Source of the DNA: Actinomycetota bacterium
GTDB taxonomy: Bacteria; Actinomycetota; Acidimicrobiia; Acidimicrobiales; AC-14
Direction: 5' to 3'
Assembly (NCBI GenBank): GCA_020200615.1
Contig: JAIVIH010000392.1
Coordinates: forward strand, 1-6,392
DNA: 6,392 nt
The notes under the pieces are model-generated. The model worked only from the letters and a program-made list of their open reading frames with translations. It had not been told where the DNA came from and ran no database searches. A program made the translations under genes and the position numbers. Below are positions 1 to 6,008 of this stretch, one piece after another (the stretch's first letter is position 1; each line of letters starts with the position of its first letter).

Positions 1-624
1 CTCTCCTACCGCCACCTGCAGGGCGTCACCGCCATGCGGGACACCATCGACTCGGGCGCACTGGGCGACGTGTACGCCGCCGACCTGGTCTTCCACAACG
101 CCTACGGCCCCGACAAGGCCTGGTTCCGGGATCCCGACGCCTCCGGCGGCGGGTGCGTGATCGACCTGGGCACCCACCTGGTCGACCTCGTCCTGTGGAT
201 GCTCGGCGGACCCAAGGTGGACGGGGTGGACGCCCGCCTCTTCGCTGGCGGCCGCCGGCTGGATCCGGATCCCCGCCAGGTCGAGGACTACGCGGTGGCC
301 CGGCTCGACCTGGTCGGCGGGAGCGTCGTCACCCTGGCCTGCTCGTGGTTCCTCCACGCCGGGCGGGACGCCCTGATCGGCGCCACCTTCCACGGCAGCC
401 GCGGCGCCGTGGCGCTGACCAACGTGGGCGGCTCCTTCTACGACTTCCGGGCCGACCACCACAGCGGCACCGAGAGCATCCCCCTGGGCCTGCCGCCCGA
501 CGACTGGGGCGGCCGGGCCGTCACCGCCTGGGTCGAGCACCTGGCCGCCGACCGCTCGTTCGACCCCGCGGTGGGCGACGTGGTCGAGGTGGCCGACGTG
601 GTCGATCGGATCTACGGCCGGTGA
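1..624 (+). CDS. Gfo/Idh/MocA-family oxidoreductase, C-terminal part (5' end outside window)
   Basis: The frame is open from base 1, so the gene starts upstream and only the last 207 residues are present. These match the C-terminal domain of NAD(P)-dependent sugar dehydrogenases of the Gfo/Idh/MocA family. An internal ATG at 34 is not a likely start, because the family-like stretch RHLQGVTAMRD begins before it. The clearest signature is GGGCVIDLGTHLVDLVLWML, equivalent to the family's 'GGG..D.G.H..D' segment that lines the substrate site; the His of GTHLVD is the usual catalytic-site residue. The N-terminal Rossmann NAD-binding domain is not visible. Members oxidise, reduce or epimerise sugars or nucleotide sugars, usually in the cytoplasm. 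Its TGA overlaps the GTG of the next gene (GTGA at 621-624), so it probably supplies or modifies a sugar precursor for the glycosyltransferases downstream. The exact substrate cannot be inferred. Confidence 0.85.
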   Translation, partial: LSYRHLQGVTAMRDTIDSGALGDVYAADLVFHNAYGPDKAWFRDPDASGGGCVIDLGTHLVDLVLWMLGGPKVDGVDARLFAGGRRLDPDPRQVEDYAVARLDLVGGSVVTLACSWFLHAGRDALIGATFHGSRGAVALTNVGGSFYDFRADHHSGTESIPLGLPPDDWGGRAVTAWVEHLAADRSFDPAVGDVVEVADVVDRIYGR

Positions 625-1556
625 CCTCCTTGCTCATGACGGCCGACACCGTCGGGGGCGTGTGGACCTACGCCCTCGAGCTGGCCGACGCCCTGGCCCC
701 CCTCGGCGTCCGCGTCACCCTGGCCACCATGGGACCGCCGTTGAGCGCCGGGCAGCGGGCCGCCGTCGAGGCGTCGGCGGTGGCCGCCGTCCACGAGGGC
801 GACTTCGCCCTAGAGTGGACGGCCGACCCGTGGGACGACGTGGACCGGGCCGGGCGGTGGTTGTTGGATCTGGAGGACCGGCTGCGGCCCGACGTCGTCC
901 ACCTCAACGGCTACGCCCACGGCGCCCTGGCCTGGCGGGCCCCCACCGTGGTCGTGGCCCACTCCTGCGTGCTGTCCTGGTGGGATGCCGTCCACGGCGA
1001 GCCGGCCCCGGCGGAGTGGGACGAGTACCGCGGGCGGGTGACCGAGGGTTTGCGGGGCGCAGGCGTGGTGGTCGCCCCCACCGCGGCTCTGCTGGGCGAG
1101 CTGTCCAGGTGGTACGGCCTCGACGGCGGGCAGGTCATCGCCAACGGCCGCCGGTCGGACCGGGCAGGGCCGGTGGCGGCGAAGGAGGACCTGATCCTGG
1201 GCGGGGGGCGGCTGTGGGACGAGGCCAAGAACCTGGCCCTGCTGAACCGGGTGGCGCCCCGGCTGCGGTGGCCGGTGGCCATCGCCGGCGATCCTCGTCA
1301 TCCCGTGACCGCCCTGGTCCTGGGCGACATCCCCAGCCTGCGGGAGGTGTGGGAGACAGCGGCCCTCTACGTGGGCCCCGACGACGACGCCGGGCTGGTC
1401 CAGGCCCTGAACGGGCTGATCTCGGACGCGCCGGCCCGGGCCGAGCTGGCCGGGAAGGCCTGGCGGCGGGCCCTGGAGCTCAGCCCCGACCGCATGGCCG
1501 CCGCCTACCACCGCGTCTACACGTCCGTGACCGCCACCTATGGGGTATCCGCGTGA
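621..1556 (+). CDS. GT4-type glycosyltransferase with internal in-frame deletion (probably inactive)
   Basis: This encodes a 311-residue GT-B glycosyltransferase resembling a GT4 group that opens with 'TxDTVGGVWTYALELA' (here residues 7-22). GTG 621 is the chosen start because it overlaps the preceding stop; ATG 636 is the alternative. The acceptor-side domain is intact: DVVHLNGYAHGAL at 91-103, VVAHSCVLSWW at 111-121 and VIANGRR at 172-178. The donor domain begins normally with LILGGGRLWDEAKN (191-204). However, AGDPRHP (222-228) runs straight into VTALVLGDIPSLREVW (229-244). Family members have roughly 50-60 more residues at this point, including the 'RYEPFGLSALEAALAG' stretch with the E-x7-E motif. 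That size is from memory of the family. The reading frame is kept and the C-terminus looks normal, so a protein may be made, but it should lack the donor-nucleotide site. A sequencing or assembly deletion is the main alternative. It is GTGA-coupled to both neighbours. Confidence 0.85.
   Translation: MTSLLMTADTVGGVWTYALELADALAPLGVRVTLATMGPPLSAGQRAAVEASAVAAVHEGDFALEWTADPWDDVDRAGRWLLDLEDRLRPDVVHLNGYAHGALAWRAPTVVVAHSCVLSWWDAVHGEPAPAEWDEYRGRVTEGLRGAGVVVAPTAALLGELSRWYGLDGGQVIANGRRSDRAGPVAAKEDLILGGGRLWDEAKNLALLNRVAPRLRWPVAIAGDPRHPVTALVLGDIPSLREVWETAALYVGPDDDAGLVQALNGLISDAPARAELAGKAWRRALELSPDRMAAAYHRVYTSVTATYGVSA
1302..1310 (+). other. Deletion scar inside the GT4 gene
   Basis: Here residues HP (227-228) join VT (229-230). 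Upstream sequence matches the first half of the donor domain, and downstream sequence matches the 'ALVLGDIPSLREVW' block that normally follows the E-x7-E region. The lost length must be a multiple of three, because the frame is unchanged. The codons just before the join (GAT CCT CGT CAT, 1290-1301) all end in T, which is unusual in this strongly G/C-ending gene. The exact breakpoint cannot be placed without a homologue alignment. Confidence 0.6.
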
Positions 1557-2671
1557 AGACCGTGCTGTTCTGCCACTCGCTCGTCTCCGACTGGAACCAC
1601 GGCAATGCCCACTTCCTGCGGGGCGTGGTGGCCGAGCTGCAGGCCCGGGGCCACGACGTCCGGGTGCACGAGCCGGTCGACGGCTGGAGCCGGGCCAACC
1701 TGGTGGTGGAGCACGGGCCCGAGGCGGTCGAGGAGTTCCACCGGGCCTTCCCGGCGCTGCGCAGCGGGGTGTACGACCGGCGCGACGGCGTCGATCAGCT
1801 GGTCGAGGGGGCCGACCTCGTCGTCGTCCACGAGTGGAACGACCCCGAGCTGGTGGCCGAGCTGGGCCGGCGCCGCCGCCACCACGGCTACCGCCTCCTC
1901 TTCCACGACACCCACCACCGGGCCGTCACCAGCCCGGCGGCCATGGCCCGCTACGACCTCACCGGCTACGACGGCGTGCTCGCCTTCGGCCGGGTGCTGC
2001 GCGACCTCTACCTGGAGCGGGGGTGGGCGGCGCGGGCCTGGACCTGGCACGAGGCGGCCGACGTGCGGGTCTTCCACCCCCTTCCGGGCGTCGCCCGGCG
2101 GGGTGACCTGGTCTGGATCGGCAACTGGGGCGACGGGGAGCGCACCGCCGAGCTCCAGGAGTTCCTGGTCGGCCCCGTCCGGCGCCTGGGCCTCGCCGCC
2201 CAGGTGTACGGCGTGCGCTACCCGGCCGAGGCCACCGCCGCCCTGGCTGAGGCCGGCATCCGCCACGGTGGCTGGCGGGCCAACCAACGGGCGCCGGCCG
2301 CCTTCGCGGCCCACGCCGTCACCGTCCACGTACCCCGCCGCCCCTACACGGAGGCCCTTCCCGGGATACCCACCATCCGGCCCTTCGAGGCCCTGGCCTG
2401 CGGCATCCCGCTGGTGTGCTCGCCCTGGGACGACGCCGAGGGCCTCTTCCGGCCCGGGGAGGACTTCCTGGTGGCAGGCGACGGCCGGCAGATGGAGCGC
2501 CACCTCGACGACGTGCTGCACGACCCTGACCTGGCCGCCTCGCTGCGGAGCCACGGGCTGGAAACGGTGTTGGCCCGCCACACGTGCGCCCACCGGGTCG
2601 ACGAGCTGCTCGACGTCTGTCGTGAGCTGGGGCTGGCCCCCGACGCAACCGCCCTGGGGACCCGTGCCTGA
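1553..2671 (+). CDS. CgeB-like glycosyltransferase, first of three
   Basis: This is a 372-residue, apparently full-length GT-B glycosyltransferase of the CgeB/YkvP-like group (C-terminal domain of the Glyco_trans_1_2 kind). GTG 1553 overlaps the previous TGA and has GGGG at 1542-1545 seven bases upstream, a reasonable Shine-Dalgarno. The N-terminus reads FCHSLVSDWNHGNAHFLRG (residues 6-24), the glycine-rich first turn shared with the next two genes. FHDTHH lies at 117-122, aligned with the FWDVDAP and FYDIDTP motifs of its paralogues. LVWIGNWGDGERTAEL opens the second domain near 185. The donor-site block PGIPTIRPFEALACGIPL (270-287) carries E279. No signal peptide or membrane segment is visible, so it is probably cytoplasmic or peripheral. 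It should transfer a sugar from an activated donor; donor and acceptor are unknown. It overlaps the next gene by 8 bases. Family assignment is confident, specificity is not. Confidence 0.9.
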   Translation: MKTVLFCHSLVSDWNHGNAHFLRGVVAELQARGHDVRVHEPVDGWSRANLVVEHGPEAVEEFHRAFPALRSGVYDRRDGVDQLVEGADLVVVHEWNDPELVAELGRRRRHHGYRLLFHDTHHRAVTSPAAMARYDLTGYDGVLAFGRVLRDLYLERGWAARAWTWHEAADVRVFHPLPGVARRGDLVWIGNWGDGERTAELQEFLVGPVRRLGLAAQVYGVRYPAEATAALAEAGIRHGGWRANQRAPAAFAAHAVTVHVPRRPYTEALPGIPTIRPFEALACGIPLVCSPWDDAEGLFRPGEDFLVAGDGRQMERHLDDVLHDPDLAASLRSHGLETVLARHTCAHRVDELLDVCRELGLAPDATALGTRA

Positions 2672-3758
2672 CGGCCTCGACATCGCCTTCTTCGGCTCGA
2701 GCCTGGTCTCGGCCTGGTGGAACGGCTCGTGCACCTACTACCGGGGGATCATCCGGGGCCTGCACGAGCACGGCCACCGGGTGACGTTCTTCGAGCCCAT
2801 CGCCTACGACCGCCAGGAGCACCGCGACATCCCGGATCCCGACTGGGCCCGGGTGGTGGTCTACCGGGCCGAGGAGGAGGACGAGGTGCGGCGGGTGGTG
2901 GCCCGGGCCGAGGGCGTGGACGTGGTGGTCAAGACCAGCGGGGTGGGGGTGTTCGACGCCGTCCTCGAGGACGCCGTCGCCGGCCTCGGCGGGCCGGGCA
3001 CCACCACCGTGTTCTGGGACGTCGACGCCCCGGCCACCCTGGGGCGCATGGAGGTCGATCCCTCCGACTCCTTCCGGCCTCTGCTCCCCGCCTACGACCT
3101 GGTGCTCACCTACGGCGGCGGCGAACCGGTGGTGCGCCGCTACTCGGCCCTGGGTGCCCGGGAGTGCGTGGTGGTCTACAACGCCCTCGACCCGACCACC
3201 CACCATCCCGCCGATCCAGACCCCCGCCTCGCCGCCGACCTCGCCCTGCTGGCCAACCGGCTGCCCGACCGGGAGGAGCGGGTGGAGGAGTTCTTCTTCC
3301 GGGCCGCCGCCCTGCTGCCCCACCGGACGTTCCTGCTGGGGGGCAACGGCTGGGAGGGCCACGGGGTGCCGGCCAACGTCCGCCTCGTGGGCCACGTGGG
3401 CACCGCCGACCACAACGCCTTCAACTGCTCGTCGACCGCGGTCCTGAACGTGACCCGCGACACCATGGCGGCCAACGGCTGGTCGCCGGCCACCCGGGTG
3501 TTCGAGGCGGCCGGCGCCGGCGCCTGCCTCGTCACCGACGCCTGGGACGGGATCGCCGACTTCCTCGAGCCCGACGCCGAGGTGCTGGTGGCCGCCGACG
3601 GCGCCGAGGTGGCCGCCCACCTGGACGCCCTGGAACCGGCCGCCGCCACCCGCATCGGGCGGCGAGCCGCACGCCGGGTCCTGGCCTCCCACACCTACGG
3701 CCACCGGGCCGTCCAGGTGGACGCCATCCTGCGGGACCGGGTGACAGCACACCGGTGA
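2664..3758 (+). CDS. CgeB-like glycosyltransferase, second of three
   Basis: This is a 364-residue, apparently intact CgeB-like GT-B glycosyltransferase. GTG 2664 is chosen because the family-like N-terminus (DIAFFGSSLVSAWWNGS, residues 6-22) starts almost at once. It lies inside the last codons of the preceding gene, with GGGGA at 2656-2660 only three bases upstream. Motifs in order are SAWWNGSCTYYRG (16-28), FWDVDAPATLGRM with a D119-x-D121 pair, YDLVLTYGGGEPVV (about 144-157), and the donor-site block from NVTRDTMAANGWSP (262-275) to VFEAAGAGACLV with E281. The last block and the DxD motif are shared closely with the third CgeB-like gene, marking these two as nearer paralogues than the first. 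No membrane segment or signal peptide is seen. It is the only one of the later two copies that is complete. Substrates are unknown; a role in sequential sugar addition is inferred from the tandem arrangement. Confidence 0.9.
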   Translation: MPDGLDIAFFGSSLVSAWWNGSCTYYRGIIRGLHEHGHRVTFFEPIAYDRQEHRDIPDPDWARVVVYRAEEEDEVRRVVARAEGVDVVVKTSGVGVFDAVLEDAVAGLGGPGTTTVFWDVDAPATLGRMEVDPSDSFRPLLPAYDLVLTYGGGEPVVRRYSALGARECVVVYNALDPTTHHPADPDPRLAADLALLANRLPDREERVEEFFFRAAALLPHRTFLLGGNGWEGHGVPANVRLVGHVGTADHNAFNCSSTAVLNVTRDTMAANGWSPATRVFEAAGAGACLVTDAWDGIADFLEPDAEVLVAADGAEVAAHLDALEPAAATRIGRRAARRVLASHTYGHRAVQVDAILRDRVTAHR

Positions 3759-4721
3759 GCCCGCTGTCGGTGGTGATCCTTGGGCTGTCGGTCACGTCGT
3801 CGTGGGGCAACGGCCACGCCACCAACTTCCGGGCCCTGATGCGGGCCCTCGACCGCCGGGGCCACCGAGTCCTCTGAGGCCGCCGACCTGGTCATGGTGG
3901 GCTCCTACGTGCCCCAGGGGACGGCCGTGGGCCGGTGGGTGGCCGAGACCGCCTGCGGGGTCAAGGCGTTCTACGACATCGACACCCCCGTGACCCTGGC
4001 CTCCCTTGAGGCCGGCACCTGTGAGTACCTCGACACCGACCTGGTTCCCGCCTACGACGTCTACCTCTCCTTCACCGGGGGCCCCACCCTGGAGGTGATC
4101 GAGCAGCGCTACGGGGCCCGCCGGGCGGTGGCCTTCCACTGCATGGTGGACCCCGACGCCTACCTCCCGGCGGCGGTGCCCTCCCGCTGGGACCTCGGCT
4201 ACCTGGGCACCTACAGCGACGACCGCCAGCCGGCGCTCGAAGCCCTCCTGCTGGAACCGGCCCACCGCCGCCCGGAGCTGCGATTCGTGGTCGCCGGGCC
4301 GCAGTACCCGTCCACCATCGACTGGCCGGCCAACGTCGAGCGCATCGAGCACCTCGGCCCCGCCGACCACCCCGGCTTCTACGCCGCCCAGCGCTTCACC
4401 CTCAACGTGACCCGGGCCGACATGGTCCGGGCCGGCTGGTCGCCCAGCGTCCGCCTGTTCGAAGCCGCGGCCTGCGCCGTGCCCGTGGTGTCCGACCGCT
4501 GGGACGGCCTCGACACCTTCTTCCGCGACGGCAGCGAGATCGTGATTGCCGACACCGCCGACGATGTGTTGGCGGCCCTCGACGGCCACGACGCCCACCG
4601 CCGGGACTCCATGGGCCGGGCCGCCCGGGCCCGGGTCCTCGACGGGCACACCGCCGAACATCGGGCCGTCGCGCTGGAGGGCCTCACCCTCCGCGCACCC
4701 CTCTCCGGCGGGCGCCCGTGA
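3755..4721 (+). pseudogene. CgeB-like glycosyltransferase, third of three, broken by deletion and frameshift
   Basis: The gene starts at GTG 3755, overlapping the previous TGA. It reads 40 codons of good CgeB-like N-terminus (VTSSWGNGHATNFRALMRAL, then GHRVL) and hits TGA at 3875-3877. Homology resumes in another frame from about 3864 (SSEAADLVMVGSYVPQG) and runs to the TGA at 4719-4721. That part contains FYDIDTPVTL (from 3969), GYLGTYSDDRQ (from 4197), NVTRADMVRAGWSP (from 4404) and LFEAAACAVPVV with its Glu at 4461. In the preceding paralogue about 40 residues separate GHRV from the equivalent of SEAADLVMV; here only a few do. A loss of roughly 110-125 bases (length 2 modulo 3), not a single-base slip, therefore explains the break. 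A caller would probably report only the fragment from ATG 3894, which lacks the first fold elements and is unlikely to be active. An assembly deletion is possible. Confidence 0.8.
3867..3878 (+). other. Deletion and frameshift scar in the third CgeB-like gene
   Basis: The upstream frame reads CGA GTC CTC TGA, while the homologous downstream frame reads GAG TCC TCT GAG across the same bases. The downstream frame is closed by a stop at 3837-3839, so the switch must lie in 3840-3877. About 40 codons that both intact paralogues keep between the GHxV turn and the following D-[VL]-V strand are missing. Confidence 0.65.
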
Positions 4722-5494
4722 GTCTCCAGTCCCAGGGGGGAGCGGGGCTGGACGGGGAGATCGCGGCCATGGGCCCCTGGTTCCACAACTTGAAGCTGCC
4801 CGGCGGGGTGGAGACCGCCCCCGACCATCCCCTCGGCGACTTCCCGGCCTTCAAGTGGAGCCAGCTCGCCGGCGCCGTCCCTGCCGACCTCACCGGGCAG
4901 CGGGCGCTCGACATCGGGTGCAACGCCGGCTTCTACAGCTTCGAGCTCGCCCGGCGGGGCGCCGAGGTGCTGGCCGTCGACCACGACGACCACTACCTGG
5001 CCCAGGCCCGCTGGGCCCGGGACCGCCTCGGCTTCCGGGATCAGGTCGAGATCCGCCGGGTGAGCGTCTACGACCTGGCCCGAATCACCGAGACCTTCGA
5101 CCTGGTCCTGTTCATGGGCGTCCTCTATCACCTGCGCTACCCGCTGCTGGCCCTCGACCTGGTGGCCGAGCGGGTCCAGGGCCGCCTGATCCTGCAGACC
5201 CTGACCCTGCCCGGCCCCCTTTGCCGGGAGACCCCACCCGACGTCGACATGGACCACCGCGTGCGCCTCCGCGACGAGGACTGGCCGGCGATGGCCTTCG
5301 TGGAGCACGCCCTGGCCGGTGATCCCACCAACTGGTGGGTGCCGAACGCCAGCGCGGTGGAGGCCATGCTGCGCACGACAGGGATGCAGGTCGTCGACCG
5401 CCCCGGGCACGAGATCTGGGTGTGCGAGCGCAAGCGCCCGACCTATCACCGGGAGGAGATTGACGCCGCCATCGGGCGAGGCACCGCGGACTGA
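4718..5494 (+). CDS. SAM-dependent methyltransferase, CmoB-like, probable TIGR04290 (Rta_06860) family
   Basis: This is a complete 258-residue class I methyltransferase. GTG 4718 overlaps the previous TGA, and the family-like stretch AAMGPWFHNLKLPGG follows at residues 16-30. Motif I is LDIGCNAGFYS (64-74), and the acidic end of strand 2 is VDHDD (87-91). FDLVLFMGVLYHLRYP (127-142) is the CmoB/DUF1698-like segment after motif post-I. GDPTNWWVPN (201-210) resembles the 'N.WF.PS' segment of CmoB. The long N-terminal lead and these motifs match what I remember of the TIGR04290 family, which occurs next to glycosyltransferases and is not the tRNA enzyme. Placed last in the operon, it most likely methylates the glycan or its precursor using S-adenosylmethionine. 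CmoB itself uses carboxy-SAM, so cofactor choice is open. No damage is visible. Confidence 0.9.
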   Translation: MSLQSQGGAGLDGEIAAMGPWFHNLKLPGGVETAPDHPLGDFPAFKWSQLAGAVPADLTGQRALDIGCNAGFYSFELARRGAEVLAVDHDDHYLAQARWARDRLGFRDQVEIRRVSVYDLARITETFDLVLFMGVLYHLRYPLLALDLVAERVQGRLILQTLTLPGPLCRETPPDVDMDHRVRLRDEDWPAMAFVEHALAGDPTNWWVPNASAVEAMLRTTGMQVVDRPGHEIWVCERKRPTYHREEIDAAIGRGTAD

Positions 5495-5496
5495 AG

Positions 5497-5536
5497 CGCG
5501 CAGCCGCGGCACCTGTCCCGACTACCTTGCTGCGCG
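5497..5536. repeat. 8-bp perfect inverted repeat between operon end and next gene
   Basis: CGCGCAGC at 5497-5504 is the exact reverse complement of GCTGCGCG at 5529-5536, with a 24-base loop. The right arm ends on the G of the GTG start of the next gene, and the loop contains its candidate -10 box. No T-run follows, so an intrinsic terminator is unlikely. An operator or a chance GC-rich match are both possible. Confidence 0.3.
5523..5528 (+). promoter_or_regulatory. Candidate -10 box for a leaderless transcript
   Basis: TACCTT fits the actinobacterial TANNNT -10 pattern and ends seven bases before GTG 5536, the spacing expected if transcription begins at the start codon. There is no Shine-Dalgarno upstream, which agrees with leaderless translation. 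No convincing -35 hexamer is seen 16-18 bases upstream. Confidence 0.35.
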
Positions 5537-5928
5537 TGGAATACGTCTTCCCCGGCTGCTCGGTGCTCGTGGACGAACGGGCCCGGTACGTCGAGACGCG
5601 GTTCCCGGACGGAACCAAGGTGGGCTCCACACCGAACCTGGACCCCCACTCCCTCCGGATGGCGGCCGAGCTCGGATACGGCGACGACACGTGGACGATG
5701 AGCCGGGACCACGAGCTCGGCCACTCCTGGCTGGCTCTGGTCGACGGCCTGGCCTGGTCCCCCACCATCTGGCGGCTGGCCCACCCCTACGGCCCGGACC
5801 TGCCCAGCGACGCCGAGGTGGCTGACGAGGAGGCCCGGGTCCTGGCCTTCCAGCGCACCATCGAGAAGTGCGCGGCCCGCACCTGGGACCTGGCCGCGGT
5901 GCCCCGGAAGCAACCGCTTCCCTGGTGA
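5536..5928 (+). CDS. Small conserved-looking protein of unknown function with HELGH motif
   Basis: This encodes 130 residues from GTG 5536; TTG 5527 in the same frame would add three. GTG is preferred because of the -10 box spacing and because neither start has a Shine-Dalgarno. I do not recognise a characterised family. The N-terminal 50 residues look like short beta strands (MEYVFPGCSVLV, then YVETRFPDGTKVG). HELGHSWLALVDGL follows (59-72) and contains an HExxH pattern, H59-E60-x-x-H63, as in zinc metallopeptidases. Then come SPTIWRLAHPYGPDLP (75-90) and an acidic, probably helical tail (about 91-112). At this size it is far shorter than typical zincin peptidases, and no clear third zinc ligand can be named; H83 and E98-E99 are possibilities. 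From memory, similar 'HEL.H.WLA...SPT.W' proteins occur as hypotheticals in phages and diverse bacteria. It is separated from the operon by 41 bases and is probably transcribed on its own. Confidence 0.7.
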   Translation: MEYVFPGCSVLVDERARYVETRFPDGTKVGSTPNLDPHSLRMAAELGYGDDTWTMSRDHELGHSWLALVDGLAWSPTIWRLAHPYGPDLPSDAEVADEEARVLAFQRTIEKCAARTWDLAAVPRKQPLPW

Positions 5929-5954
5929 GCGGCGCGAGCCCGGTTGGCGGCCCG

Positions 5955-5960
5955 TACACT
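5955..5960 (+). promoter_or_regulatory. Candidate -10 box (TACACT)
   Basis: TACACT fits TANNNT and is followed nine bases later by ATG 5970. No well-spaced -35 is visible; TTGGCG at 5944-5949 is too close. It points into the 3' part of the minus-strand PAP2-like fragment. Confidence 0.25.
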
Positions 5961-5969
5961 GGCCGTCCC

Positions 5970-6008
5970 ATGAGCCGATCGAGACGTAAGACCGCCGCGC
6001 CCAGATAA
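5970..6008 (+). CDS. Possible 12-codon ORF or 5' remnant of a gene
   Basis: ATG 5970 opens a 12-residue basic peptide, MSRSRRKTAAPR, ending in TAA at 6006-6008. There is no Shine-Dalgarno; only the TACACT box upstream makes it worth listing. It ends where the opposing PAP2-like gene also stops resembling its family, so it could be the start of a gene cut by the same rearrangement. It may equally be chance. Confidence 0.15.
   Translation: MSRSRRKTAAPR

Noticed and set aside
262..274. Tandem GGATCC pair
   Set aside because: It encodes Asp-Pro-Asp-Pro within the oxidoreductase and needs no further explanation.
153..620. Frame-3 ORF extending upstream of the GT4 gene
   Set aside because: The translation is Arg/Pro/Gly-rich antiphase of the oxidoreductase. 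Family resemblance begins only at GTG 621.
1538..3752. Long minus-strand ORFs opposite the glycosyltransferases
   Set aside because: They mirror the high-GC plus-strand genes, have Gly/Val/Arg/His-rich composition, show no recognisable motif, and carry no supporting ribosome binding site that I could see.
3860..3880. Programmed +1 frameshift at CTC TGA in the third CgeB-like gene, similar in look to the CTT TGA site of prfB
   Set aside because: There is no upstream Shine-Dalgarno-like stimulator, and about 40 conserved residues would still be missing from the product. A deletion explains both the gap and the frame change.
5522..5928. Continuation of the PAP2-like frame to the minus-strand stop at 5522
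   Set aside because: This part is Arg/Pro/Gly-rich antisense of the HELGH gene and lacks the PAP2 SGH and His motifs.
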